The notes below the pieces were generated by a model. The model was not told the origin of the DNA, searched no databases, and saw only the letters and a list, made by a program, of their open reading frames with translations. This document shows, piece by piece, positions 47,614 through 56,225 of a stretch of 64,000 nucleotides of DNA (position 1 is its first letter; each line of letters begins with the position of its first letter). The DNA comes from CBDDEH01 sp965226865 (lineage in GTDB: Bacteria; Chloroflexota; Dehalococcoidia; Lucifugimonadales; JAGWBF01). The stretch lies in contig CBDDEH010000004.1 in assembly GCA_965226865.1 (NCBI GenBank), positions 1,054,001-1,118,000 on the forward strand, given 5' to 3'. The position numbers and the translations under genes are program-made.

Positions 47614-49634
47614 CAAGTTTGATTTGTTCGTAAAAACCCCTCGCCAGCCTGGGGCAAGGTGGGGATAATGTAATAAAAGGTCGTGGGCGCTGCGCCTGGC
47701 CGAGGGAGGGGAGGATGTTCCGAATACGAGACCCGCAAGAGAGCCTCTGGCAGTCCCAGTTCCTGGTGACGCCGAAGAAGGCTAAGCGCCTGGAGAGAAG
47801 TTGGGCCGAGGTTTTCCGAAACGAGGCGCTCCCCCTGATTGACGAGGAGCGCTTTGCTCCCATGTACTGCGTGGACAACGGCCGTCCCAACCGGGCGGTG
47901 CAGACCGTCCTCGGGGTCCACCTCCTCAAAGAGATGTTCAACCTCACCGACGATGAAGCTCTGGAACAACTAGAGTTCAACCCTTCGGCAAGCTCAGGGC
48001 AGGCTCTGCTCTGGCACCACGCCCTGCGGCTGGACATCGAGGAGACCCACCTGCCCCAGAAGACCCTCCACAACTTCCGAGTTCGCCTGATGCAGCACGA
48101 CGGTGGCCGGCTGGCTTTCCAGGAGACCACGGACCGGATCATCCAGGCGCTGGGCATACGCACCGGAAAGCAACGGCTGGACTCCACCCACATCATGAGC
48201 AACATCGCCACACTCACCCGGCTGGGCCTGTTCTGTGAGACGATGCGGTTGTTCCTGCGGGCCTTGCGCTGGGAGCACCCAGAGCTTCGCCCTGGGGTTC
48301 CGGAGGGCCTCCTAGGGCGCTATTTGAAGGAAGAAGACGAGGCGACCCACTACGAGGACGCCCGCACGGGGGAGGGTCGGCGACGCCTTTCGGTCTGTGC
48401 CCGGGACCTCTACCGGCTGGTGGACCGGTTCCATGGCACGACTGCTGCCCAGCTGGAGGAGTACCGGCTGCTGGAGCGGCTGCTGCGGGAGCAGTGCCAT
48501 GTGGGCAAACACCAGGACGGGCGCCCCAGGGACGATGACGACGATGCTGGGGAATGCAAGGTGCCCGTGGCCTTGAAGGACCCGAAGCAGGTGTCCGCCG
48601 ACTCGCTGCAATCGCCCCACGACCCGGATGTGACCTACAGCGGCCACAAGGGGAAGGGGTACGAGGTGCAGGTGGCGGAGACCTGCCACGAGGAGAACGC
48701 CACCCAGCTCATCACCCACGTGGAGGTGACCCCCTCGAGTGGGAGCGACACCGACGTGAGCGTGCCGGTCGTTGACGGGCTCGCGGAGCGGAAGGTCCGA
48801 CCGGACGAGCTCTTCGCCGACACGGCGTATGGGTCGGGCCGCAATGCCTTCGAAGCCTCGCGCCGGGGAACGGAACTGGTGAGCCCGGTGGCGGGGTCGG
48901 CGCCGGGGAACTCGCACGAAGGAGAGGGTGACGGACCACCGCCGCTCACCGCCGCGGACTTTCAGATCGACGTCACAGGGGAGCAGGCCACGGCGTGCCC
49001 CGCCGGCCACCCGTCCATCGAGGAGTACGAGCTGAAGGATGCGCCGGAGCGGGTAGAGGTCCACTTTGCCGGGACAACATGCGAGCCCTGCCCCTTGCGA
49101 TCCCGTTGCCCGGTGAAGCTGGACCGGCGTGCGGGGGCCTACGTCCTCAAGGCGGACCTGGTGAAGGTGAACATCGAGCGGCGCCGGAGGGCCGAGGCCA
49201 CCGAGGAGTGGCGCAAGCGGTATGACATAAGGGCTGGTATCGAGGGAACGAACTCCGAGCTGAAGCGCGCCCACGGGCTTGGGCGCTTGCGGGTGCGAGG
49301 GGGCCGTCGGGTGCGGCTTGCCGTCTACCTGAAGGCGTTGGCGTGCAACTTCAAGCGGATGGTCCATGCACGCCTGGTGGAGATGGAGAACACGGCTCAG
49401 CGGGCGGTCGGGACGGTACCTGCGGTCGCGGCCGCATGAGGGCGCCGCTCCACAACTTCCACCGGGTGCCCTGAGCCACGGAAGGGGTACCGCAACGGGA
49501 TCACGCTTGTCCTGAGCGCAGCAGATAGGGCGGTGAGGCCAGCAGCCGGCATCCCGTGGCCTCCTCCGCTCCAGACCACCTTCGCACGCCAGGGCTCATC
49601 TCAAACAGGCCTTGTTACGAGGGAATCAATATTG
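47614..49634 (+). mobile_element. IS1182-like insertion sequence (about 2.0 kb)
   Basis: Carries one intact transposase. The proposed ends are imperfect inverted repeats: left 47614-47636 and right 49612-49634, both related to the arms of the 175 bp element at 17130-17304 (core GATTCCCTCGTAAAAA). No target duplication was found, so ends may be a few bases off. It lies between the nuoA start and ispH, in what should be the nuo promoter region. Confidence 0.65.
47715..49439 (+). CDS. IS1182-like transposase with an 8-residue REP-encoded insertion
   Basis: 574 residues, intact. DDE transposase: DUF772-like N-domain (LGVHLLKEMFNLTDDEALEQLEFN, LPQKTLHNFRVRL), KQRLDSTHIMSNIA with the first Asp, ELFADTAYGSGRNAFEA with the second, and a C-terminal RAGIEGTNSELKRAHGLGRLRVRG with the Glu. 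A Cys cluster (CEPCPLRSRCPVK) precedes it. The usual EFNLLWHxAL motif is split by PSASSGQA, encoded by a 24-base REP-like sequence at 47982-48005. GGGAGGGGAGG is the ribosome site. Confidence 0.85.
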   Translation: MFRIRDPQESLWQSQFLVTPKKAKRLERSWAEVFRNEALPLIDEERFAPMYCVDNGRPNRAVQTVLGVHLLKEMFNLTDDEALEQLEFNPSASSGQALLWHHALRLDIEETHLPQKTLHNFRVRLMQHDGGRLAFQETTDRIIQALGIRTGKQRLDSTHIMSNIATLTRLGLFCETMRLFLRALRWEHPELRPGVPEGLLGRYLKEEDEATHYEDARTGEGRRRLSVCARDLYRLVDRFHGTTAAQLEEYRLLERLLREQCHVGKHQDGRPRDDDDDAGECKVPVALKDPKQVSADSLQSPHDPDVTYSGHKGKGYEVQVAETCHEENATQLITHVEVTPSSGSDTDVSVPVVDGLAERKVRPDELFADTAYGSGRNAFEASRRGTELVSPVAGSAPGNSHEGEGDGPPPLTAADFQIDVTGEQATACPAGHPSIEEYELKDAPERVEVHFAGTTCEPCPLRSRCPVKLDRRAGAYVLKADLVKVNIERRRRAEATEEWRKRYDIRAGIEGTNSELKRAHGLGRLRVRGGRRVRLAVYLKALACNFKRMVHARLVEMENTAQRAVGTVPAVAAA

Positions 49635-49778
49635 ACAGTGGTGCGAATACGGACATATCATCGGACACGTGGCATTATCCCTACTTTGTATACTCGCCAG
49701 TCCCGGCTATAATGAGAACAGGAATTGTTGGGCCGGACACCCTATCCGCCTGAGGCGGACTGGCAGAGGGGTTAACCT
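49440..49778. other. IS right flank and ispH upstream region
   Basis: 339 bases without a gene. Holds the right end of the IS (to about 49634), a promoter candidate, and the palindrome TCCGCCTGAGGCGGA (49745-49759), which also occurs in related form at 22581 and 22661. Confidence 0.5.
49685..49713 (+). promoter_or_regulatory. Candidate sigma-70-type promoter of ispH
   Basis: Perfect -10 TATAAT at 49708-49713, with TTTGTA at 49685-49690 as a weak -35 and a 17-base spacer. It lies about 66 bases before the ispH ATG. Confidence 0.45.
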
Positions 49779-50678
49779 ATGGAAGTAGTGTTGAGCGCAC
49801 CCAGGGGTTTCTGTGCCGGAGTGGTGAGGGCCATCGAGGTTGTGGAGATATGCCTCGAGAAGTTTGGCCCGCCCGTGTACGTGAAGCACCAGATAGTCCA
49901 CAACCCATATGTCGTGGATAGCCTGGAGCGTAAGGGCGCGAAAACCGTGGAGAACGTCGATGAGATACCCCACGGTTCCGTGGTGGTGTTCTCGGCTCAT
50001 GGGTCACCTCCGGGGGATTTCCAGAACGCCAAAACTCGCAATCTCAGGGTGATCGACGCCACCTGCCCGCTGGTAACTCGGGTTCACAACGAGGCCAAGA
50101 AGTACCTCAAAGAGGGCAGGAAGCTAATTCTGGTGGGCCACCGGGGCCATCAGGAAGTCAATGGCACCATGGGCCAGGCTCCTATGGTGCTGATAGATGA
50201 GAGAGAGGGCACAGATCTGCCCCAGTGGAATGGCCACGACTCTGTGGTAGTCCTAACGCAGACCACTTTATCGGTAGACGACACCAGGCATACGGTCAAA
50301 GATATCGAGGATGCCTTTCCCGATGCGATAACGAGAGCCGATATCTGTTACGCCACCACAAATCGTCAGAACGCCGTCAAGGACTTAGCGCGAATGGTGG
50401 ACGTGGTCCTCGTCATAGGTGCCCAGAACAGCTCCAATTGCGCTCGGTTACGTGAGGTGGCTGAGGCACAAGGGGTACCTGCATACCTCATTAACGGGCC
50501 CGACGACCTGGACCGTGCACGGCTTGATGGGGCCCGACGCGTTGGGATAACCTCGGGCGCGTCGACTCCGGAAGTGCTGGTGGACGAAGTGATCAACGTG
50601 CTTCGGCCTGAGAGCGTCACCACCATGGCCGGCATTGAGGAAAACGTCAACTTCGTCCTACCCAGAGAGCTACGCTAG
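49779..50678 (+). CDS. ispH: 4-hydroxy-3-methylbut-2-enyl diphosphate reductase
   Basis: Last step of the MEP isoprenoid pathway: reduces HMBPP to IPP and DMAPP using a [4Fe-4S] cluster. 299 residues, normal. Cluster cysteines C12 (PRGFCAGV), C96 (DATCPLV) and C190 (ADICYATTNRQ). His residues in HQIVHNP and SAHGSPP, and the catalytic Glu in HQEVNGTMGQ are also present. Two other MEP genes, dxr and ispG, lie 10-13 kb away on the same strand. Confidence 0.96.
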   Translation: MEVVLSAPRGFCAGVVRAIEVVEICLEKFGPPVYVKHQIVHNPYVVDSLERKGAKTVENVDEIPHGSVVVFSAHGSPPGDFQNAKTRNLRVIDATCPLVTRVHNEAKKYLKEGRKLILVGHRGHQEVNGTMGQAPMVLIDEREGTDLPQWNGHDSVVVLTQTTLSVDDTRHTVKDIEDAFPDAITRADICYATTNRQNAVKDLARMVDVVLVIGAQNSSNCARLREVAEAQGVPAYLINGPDDLDRARLDGARRVGITSGASTPEVLVDEVINVLRPESVTTMAGIEENVNFVLPRELR

Positions 50679-50866
50679 CTCGCCGAAGCCGGTCGCCAGG
50701 TAACAAGCTCCTATCAACTGGCTGTTCTACTAGCCAGAACTTACCTGAACGCTTCCGCCAGACTATAAATGGCTCGCTTCGCGTTGACAAATCCCTGGAT
50801 TCGTGGAAAATGTGGCCCATCACCATGTTATATTGATCCCTGACTATAGAGCGAGGAGGGCACGTC

Positions 50867-51076
50867 ATGGACGCTAGCGAACTTCGAGTTGGGTTTGCCC
50901 GGCTGCTGATGCTTGGAGCCATTGCCTGTGGAATCGTCGGGCTGATCATCGGAATCGTAGACCGGGAGTGGAAGCTTGGCGTTACCGGCTGGTTCTCCGG
51001 CGGCACTCTTCTGGCTGTGTTGTCTGTCGTAGTGCTTGCCGACGAGTTTATCGCGGCGCGACGCCAAAAGGACTAG
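50867..51076 (+). CDS. Small two-helix membrane protein
   Basis: 69 residues with AGGAGGG ribosome site before the ATG. Two hydrophobic helices (about residues 11-30, LLMLGAIACGIVGLIIGIV, and 41-58, SGGTLLAVLSVVVLADEF), charged ends. No family recognised. Monocistronic between ispH and a zinc-ribbon gene. Confidence 0.6.
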   Translation: MDASELRVGFARLLMLGAIACGIVGLIIGIVDREWKLGVTGWFSGGTLLAVLSVVVLADEFIAARRQKD

Positions 51077-51422
51077 GGCAAGCAAGGCTCATTTCAGGTA
51101 GGAAGCCGCCCCCGGTCACATAGCATTGAACCCGGGCGCTTTTCCACGGCGTCCGAGAAACATCGATCTCTCCTCTACCGGCATTGGTTCCCGGTTGATC
51201 CGCCTTCTGTCATTTCGTCGCCACATTCTGACTGACCAGCCAATCAGGCCCTCACCCCTGTAGCCCCCCAAATGTGCTCCAGGTCACATTTCTTCTGTGT
51301 CCAACACCACAGTACCCCCGTGTCCCACTTCACAGATTTTCGCTTTGTTTGAGCGTTAAATGAATAGTGAAGGGCGAGAAACACGAGGACTCGCGAACAG
51401 CGAGAGGATTAGGAGGGGTACT
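51077..51422. other. Intergenic stretch, nothing recognised
   Basis: About 346 bases. No gene, hairpin or repeat stood out; it must hold the promoter of the following zinc-ribbon gene, but no clear promoter pair was identified. Confidence 0.4.
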
Positions 51423-51875
51423 ATGAACTGCTATCTCAAAAACTGTACCAAATGTAGTGGGGACCTGGTCTTGGATGATGGATACTGGCGATGCTTGCAG
51501 TGCGGACGTTACTATTACGCTACCGGATCCAACACCGGCGAGGCGCAATCGACCGAGCAGTGCCCTGAGGTAAAGCTCCATGGACCTGTACAGGTTGCTC
51601 GCAATGGCGAGGAGAACGCCGGTGACCTTACCAGACGTCGGAGACCCAAAAGGGTCGGAGGCAAGTCCATGCGGAACATCAACTCGGTGATCCGGGCCAA
51701 TAAGACCAGCGATGACAAGTGGTGGGCACGGAACCGTCAGGTCATCGAGTGCCTGGACAAAGGCCTATCGGTGAGGGAGGTATCCGACTTGGTGGGCGTA
51801 GGCCAGAGGCAGATACGAGTGGTCCGAGAGCGACTGATCGATCTCCGCGCCGAAGCGGCAGCCAGTGAGGACTAG
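51423..51875 (+). CDS. Zinc-ribbon protein with C-terminal helix-turn-helix
   Basis: 150 residues from ATG 51423, chosen for the AGGAGGGG site just upstream (an in-frame ATG at 51360 lacks one). Residues about 7-31 form a zinc ribbon (CTKC ... CLQC). The middle is basic (RRRRPKRVGGKS). Residues about 100-140 look like a helix-turn-helix (RQVIECLDKGLSVREVSDLVGVGQRQIRVV). Probably DNA-binding. Its ribbon closely matches that of the short protein at 52577-52783 on the opposite strand (WRCLQC(G/S)RYYY in both). Confidence 0.7.
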   Translation: MNCYLKNCTKCSGDLVLDDGYWRCLQCGRYYYATGSNTGEAQSTEQCPEVKLHGPVQVARNGEENAGDLTRRRRPKRVGGKSMRNINSVIRANKTSDDKWWARNRQVIECLDKGLSVREVSDLVGVGQRQIRVVRERLIDLRAEAAASED

Positions 51876-51960
51876 GTCACAAACGATTTGGTTTACTTAG
51901 CTCTCCCGCTGTGTTGAGTTCCGGTTCTCGTCCTCCAACACACCCGGCCAAAGACTGATG

Positions 51961-52530
51961 CTAGCCGAAATTCGCCACGGCATGCTGGGATGATGAAAGG
52001 TGGTAATCGCCAACGGCTATAGCATTCCATTCATAGGTGTTCTTCCCTGTCCCCAACAGGCCCCACCGGGTCATGACCGCGTAGGCAAGCTCCTCTTTTG
52101 CCGCGTTCGGACGGCCGGATAAGGCGGACCTGATATCGCGGTGAGGATAGCAGCACATCCGCAATTTGTGCTCCCGCGCCCATCGCTCCAGAGCTACGCC
52201 AAGCTTTTCCATTCCCTCCTGCTGGCGGACAAGCTGCATGGGAGAGGGCTTGCCGCAGGCCACTTGTTGGGGGTCCCATCTGTCCACGATATTGTCCAGG
52301 GCATCCAAAATACCCCTTACGCGCTCGGACAGCTCGGTTTCACGCAAACGCGGATGGGCAATGATTACACCGGTCTCCACCAAGTCCCAGTGTGGGTAAG
52401 GAGAAGGGGGAGGTTCGGAGTGATCCGATCCTGCTGTATCAGAATCATCTGTGTTTGATGAGGCTTCACGAGAAAAAACAGCCCATCCGGTTTTTCTCGT
52501 TCCTGCATCAATAGCGAGTAGAATAGCCAT
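51961..52530 (-). CDS. RuvC-like RNase H-fold protein with altered active site
   Basis: 189 residues. LLAIDAGTRKTGWAVF at the N-terminus is the first strand and Asp of RuvC/YqgF-type nucleases; VACGKPSPMQL stands where RuvC has its Glu (V-x-E-x-P), and EWNAIAVGDYHL where it has the last Asp residues. By eye the second acid is missing and the third group is altered, so it may be a non-cleaving or divergent member. A Ser/Asp-rich insert lies at about residues 22-45. 46 bases downstream of the zinc-ribbon gene at 52577-52783, likely one operon. Confidence 0.6.
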   Translation of the reverse strand: MAILLAIDAGTRKTGWAVFSREASSNTDDSDTAGSDHSEPPPSPYPHWDLVETGVIIAHPRLRETELSERVRGILDALDNIVDRWDPQQVACGKPSPMQLVRQQEGMEKLGVALERWAREHKLRMCCYPHRDIRSALSGRPNAAKEELAYAVMTRWGLLGTGKNTYEWNAIAVGDYHLSSSQHAVANFG

Positions 52531-52576
52531 GGTTACCCCCGAGTCTCAACCCTAGGCTGGAAAGGAGACGTTTCCG

Positions 52577-52783
52577 TCAGCCACTTCCTACCGCCGCACG
52601 CTTCGATGCGAGCCTTGGAAACGGAACCCTTTTTACATTGTTACGCGACCCAACGCCAGCAAAGCTATGGCCGGGTAAACTCCCGTAGTAATATCTGCTG
52701 CATTGTAAGCAGCGCCAGTCTGGCTCGTCCCGCACGAGGTCACCACCGCATGCAGTACATTGTTTTAAAAGAAACGTATCCAC
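52577..52783 (-). CDS. Short zinc-ribbon protein
   Basis: 68 residues, GTG start at 52783 with GGAGG 9-13 bases before it. CTACGGDLVRDEPDWRCLQC is a four-Cys ribbon (residues about 9-28) nearly identical in plan to the one at 51423. The C-terminal part is basic and has no HTH. Partner gene downstream is the RuvC-like protein. Confidence 0.65.
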   Translation of the reverse strand: MDTFLLKQCTACGGDLVRDEPDWRCLQCSRYYYGSLPGHSFAGVGSRNNVKRVPFPRLASKRAAVGSG

Positions 52784-53113
52784 GTCACCGATCCTCCGTT
52801 ATCCAATACTCCACTACCCATGACTGTTTCTCGACCGGATTTGTTCCCAGGAATGAGATGCGCTGTCGGCAAATCAGATCGATATTTCTTTAAAGATATA
52901 TACGGAAAAACTTCTCCGGGGGATTGCTCTTGTTGACAAAAGGGTAGATGGGCTTCGCCATGCTATCAGAACATAAGTTCGTCTGTCAACGGGCCAACGC
53001 CACCCGTGGAAACGCAAAAAAACGAGTTGAAAACCCCCGCGCCCTGCCTTGTCGCAGCAATGACCTGAGAAGTAGAGTAGTATCCGATAATATTCGATCG
53101 GAAAGGTAGGGAC
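52784..53113. other. Divergent upstream region between zinc-ribbon gene and lipoprotein gene
   Basis: 330 bases, no gene. A TTGACA at 52933-52938 has no good -10 partner at the usual spacing. CCGATAATATTCGATCGG-like AT-rich sequence at about 53090 lies just before the lipoprotein ribosome site. Confidence 0.35.
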
Positions 53114-54244
53114 TTGTTCCGGATTATTCTTCTGGCGGTCTTGGGACCCTTGTTGGCGACCGGTTGCTTTTTGGCGGAGGTGGCGATGAGGGAACCAGCT
53201 CACCCCAGGGCACACAGGGTCCGGGCGTCACGACTCAGCCGACTTTCCAACCGCCCGTACCTACTCCTACTTCAACAGCGAACCCGACAGTAACTCCGAC
53301 ACCGAGTCCGGAACCACCCACTTCGACCCCTGTGGCTGAAACCGCCGATGTAGCCCGAAACCTGGTTTGGGCCCACTTGGGCAAGTGTTTTTCGTTGAAG
53401 CCGACCGACCTTGAGGCAATCCAAGTAACAGGAGGATGGGTGGTAGGGGTAGTGGCCGGATCGCCTGTCGAGTACGGCCTCTGGCAAGTGGACCCAGCCA
53501 CCGGAGCGCTTCAACCTCACGACGTTCTGGCCGACAAAATCGTAACCGTGCTCGATTCCCGGTGCAGCGACGAATCTCTAGCCACATTGTACACCCCTAC
53601 TCCCATATCCACAGAAACACCGATTCCCGAAAGCACTCCGGTTGTGGCTTCGGGTGACCAGGCACGACACGTAGTTTGGGTCCATCTCAGCCAATGCCTG
53701 ACCTTCGACGCTGCTCTTCTCGAGGCCCAAAGGGTAGACGTGGACTGGTTCGTCCAATCTACCAGCACAGCCCCAGAAGACTATGGGGTCTGGAGGGTAA
53801 ACGTACAGACAGGGGCTCTCAGTCCCCACAGCGGGCGTGCCGAGAACTTTCAGACTTTCCTGGATTCGGATTGCGACCCAGAGTTTATAACCGTCGTGTT
53901 TACCCCCCACGCCTACCCTGACGCCTACACCCACACCGACTCCAACGCCAACGCCTACGCCTGTTCCAACGCCGACGTCGACGCCTGTTCCATTGGTACC
54001 GACCGCCGACGACGCAGTAGCATCGGTGTGGTCCCATCTGGTGGCATGCTTCCCGGCGATCCAGATCAGCGACCTCTCAGCCAGGTGGGACCCGGCTAAT
54101 TTAGAGTGGGTCGTGATAACCGTAATAGAGTCCGAAGACGACGAGGACTATGGGGCCTGGGCGGTAACGCCAGAAGACGGGTCCATTACTCACCGCAACG
54201 AAGAGGCTCGGATACGGAACGCCATCGTCGCCCGGGGATGCTAG
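53114..54244 (+). pseudogene. Lipoprotein with three repeated domains and Pro/Thr linkers, frameshifted
   Basis: A TTG at 53114 behind GGTAGGGAC opens LFRIILLAVLGPLLATGC, a lipoprotein signal with lipobox LATGC. One T short in the run at 53166-53170 moves the frame to GGGGDEGTSS. Then three copies of an about 75-residue domain (VxHLxxCxx ... YGxWxVxxxTGALxPH ... C), separated by TPTPT linkers. A run of six C at 53903-53908, probably five originally, breaks the third linker; the last domain continues in another frame to 54244. Paired Cys in each domain may form disulphides. Function unknown, cell-surface exposed. Confidence 0.65.
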
Positions 54245-54427
54245 CCCGATATTGAGACACGAGGTATTATCGCTTAAACTGGCTTAGACCTTGCGATTAC
54301 CTTGACATGCCAGATGACGGAAACAGAAGCTGAAGCGGTGGCTTGTCATTGGGGCGATTGTTGCCGCGGTACCAGTGCTGATCAGATACGTGCTGAAACG
54401 CAAGTCCGGCAGGAAGACTTAGCCCCC

Positions 54428-54973
54428 TCACTTAATGTTCTCTCCGAAGTACCTGCCCTTATAACCCTCTTCTACCGCTTTAACTAAAGGCAGGAACACC
54501 AACTGGAGCACCCGGGCGTCTCTAGCCAGCTTATACCCATCGGTGTTGTAGACGACAAGCAGGGCCTGGGAGCGTCCATGATATCCGGCATCCCAGACGG
54601 CCGTATGGACAGCTACGCCTGAACGAAGCAGGCTGGAGCGAGGTCTGGCAAGCGCCATTAGGTCCCGAGGCAGGTTGATGATCTCGTTAAGGGTGATCAA
54701 GTAGCCACCCGGGGATAAGTGGACATACGCATCGGAGTCGAAGGCAAGGGCGGTGGATTCGGACAAGGTCGACGGGCCAGCTCCTGCCTCCATCGCCCCA
54801 GGCGACGTAAACCGCCGCACTTCCTTCAGGGTGAGGTCGAGGCCGTTGGTCTGAAGCTGCGCCTCAAGGTCCAGGTAGCCCTCAACTAGCGTCTGTGGGC
54901 CCTGGATTAGCTCTAATATGCTCTGCCTGTCTAGAGTGCTCGCCAACGTATCCCCTTCCAACTTTCGACGCAT
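54428..54973 (-). CDS. dCTP deaminase/dUTPase family protein
   Basis: Trimeric beta-barrel nucleotide hydrolase/deaminase family. 181 residues from ATG 54973; a longer TTG start at 55021 is possible. The core motif ALARPRSSLLRSGVAVHTAVWDAGYHGRSQ (about residues 115-145) is the family motif that builds the active site, with HLSPGGYLITLNEII before it and VFLPLVKAVEEGYKGRY after. It likely lowers dUTP or makes dUMP; which activity cannot be told by eye. Divergent from rpsB. Confidence 0.75.
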   Translation of the reverse strand: MRRKLEGDTLASTLDRQSILELIQGPQTLVEGYLDLEAQLQTNGLDLTLKEVRRFTSPGAMEAGAGPSTLSESTALAFDSDAYVHLSPGGYLITLNEIINLPRDLMALARPRSSLLRSGVAVHTAVWDAGYHGRSQALLVVYNTDGYKLARDARVLQLVFLPLVKAVEEGYKGRYFGENIK

Positions 54974-55048
54974 TCTAACATACTCATTTTGCCCGGAGTG
55001 AAGCCTGTTTCGGGTGATCAACGGCTATGTGGGGAGGTTGTATTTTGG

Positions 55049-55078
55049 TTGCTAGGCCGTGAAGGGCTATGCTATACT
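55049..55078 (+). promoter_or_regulatory. Candidate promoter of the rpsB operon
   Basis: TTGCTA (55049-55054) and TATACT (55073-55078) with an 18-base spacer, about 120 bases before the rpsB ATG and just upstream of the leader hairpin. Confidence 0.45.
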
Positions 55079-55100
55079 CAGTCCAGATTTCCACGGCTAG

Positions 55101-55137
55101 CGATAACGTGGGCAGTGTGATACTGCCCACGTTATCG
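55101..55137 (+). promoter_or_regulatory. Perfect 16 bp hairpin in the rpsB leader
   Basis: Arms 55101-55116 (CGATAACGTGGGCAGT) and 55122-55137 are exact complements with a 5-base loop. It lies between the promoter candidate and the rpsB ribosome site, with no U tract, so it is not a classic terminator. It may be an RNA leader for autoregulation by S2, or an operator. No match to a named leader is claimed. Confidence 0.55.
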
Positions 55138-55195
55138 ATTGGAACAGTAGGCCCTGGTTCGAGTTGAAGAGTTAATAGCAAGAAGGGTAGGTTTT

Positions 55196-56179
55196 ATGGT
55201 ACAGGCACCAGAACAGCCAGCGACGTTACCTCAGCAGATAACCATGAAGTCGCTGCTGGAAGCAGGTGTCCACTTTGGGCACCAAACTCGCCGCTGGAAC
55301 CCCAGCATGAGGCGTTACATCTTCACACACCGAAATGGCATTCACATCATCGATCTTCAGCAGACCCTTGGGTTGCTGGAGACCGCTGCCAAAGCGATAA
55401 CCCGGATAATCGTAGAAAGCGGCGAGGTATTATTCGTAGGGACCAAAAAACAGGCACAGGAAGCCGTGCACGCCGAGGCAACCCGGTGTGGTATGCCATA
55501 CGTTAACCAACGCTGGCTTGGTGGTACGCTCACCAACTTCCAGACAATCAGCTCCCGGGTGGCATTCATGAAAGAGTTGGAAGAAAAGAAGGAAAAGGGC
55601 TACCAGTCTCTTACGAAAAAGGAAGCTCTGAAACTGGATGAGGAGTTGGCGCGCCTTCATAAATATTTCCTCGGAATACGGGACATGAAGACGCTACCCG
55701 ACGCGCTCTTTGTACTGGACATCGAAAAAGAGGACATTTGTATAGCAGAGGCCCGGAGGATGGGGATTCCTGTTGTGGCCCTCGTCGACAGCAATGTTGA
55801 CCCGGATTTGGTGACCTACCCGATTCCTGGCAATGACGATGCGATAAGGTCGATAAGGCTCATGGCCAGCCGCATGGCCGACGCCGTGCTCGAGGGCCTC
55901 CGGGAACGAGAAGCCCTGCTGGCAGAAAAAGAGGCCGAGGAAGATGTAGTCGAAGAAGAAGTCTCTGCCGTAGCTGTCGATGGGATCTTCGATGAAGAGC
56001 CGCACGACGATCTCGACCAAAAGGAACCAGTGGCCGAAGCTGTCCTAGCTGAAGAAGAGGCGACTGTAGTCCCTGAAAAAGACGAGAGCGTTGACGAGGA
56101 AGAAAACGTCGTCGAACCAGTTGCTGCCGAAGCACTTTTCGATTACGAGGAAGATGAAGAAGAGGAAGAGGACCGTTAG
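55196..56179 (+). CDS. rpsB: 30S ribosomal protein S2 with long acidic C-terminal extension
   Basis: 327 residues, against about 230-260 usually. Core: MKSLLEAGVHFGHQTRRWNPSMRRYIFTHRNGIHIIDL, VNQRWLGGTLTNFQT, DALFVLDIEKEDICIAEARRMGIPVVALVDSNVDPD, all typical. From about residue 240 it carries some 85 residues very rich in Glu, Asp, Val and Ala, ending EEDEEEEED. Acidic S2 tails occur in several Chloroflexota and Actinobacteria. Heads the translation gene run. Confidence 0.95.
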   Translation: MVQAPEQPATLPQQITMKSLLEAGVHFGHQTRRWNPSMRRYIFTHRNGIHIIDLQQTLGLLETAAKAITRIIVESGEVLFVGTKKQAQEAVHAEATRCGMPYVNQRWLGGTLTNFQTISSRVAFMKELEEKKEKGYQSLTKKEALKLDEELARLHKYFLGIRDMKTLPDALFVLDIEKEDICIAEARRMGIPVVALVDSNVDPDLVTYPIPGNDDAIRSIRLMASRMADAVLEGLREREALLAEKEAEEDVVEEEVSAVAVDGIFDEEPHDDLDQKEPVAEAVLAEEEATVVPEKDESVDEEENVVEPVAAEALFDYEEDEEEEEDR

Positions 56180-56225
56180 ACTGGACGGGTCCGGCCGGCC
56201 CGATTGTGTATAGGAGGATGCCTCT

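Noticed and set aside
47797..48217. Long minus-strand frames over the IS1182-like transposase
   Set aside because: They are shadows of the transposase; codon pattern and motifs belong to the plus-strand frame.
48312..49367. 351-codon minus-strand frame
   Set aside because: Antisense of the transposase in GC-rich DNA, no ribosome site, no motif.
55101..55137. Hairpin as Rho-independent terminator
   Set aside because: No U tract, and it lies just before rpsB in the same direction.
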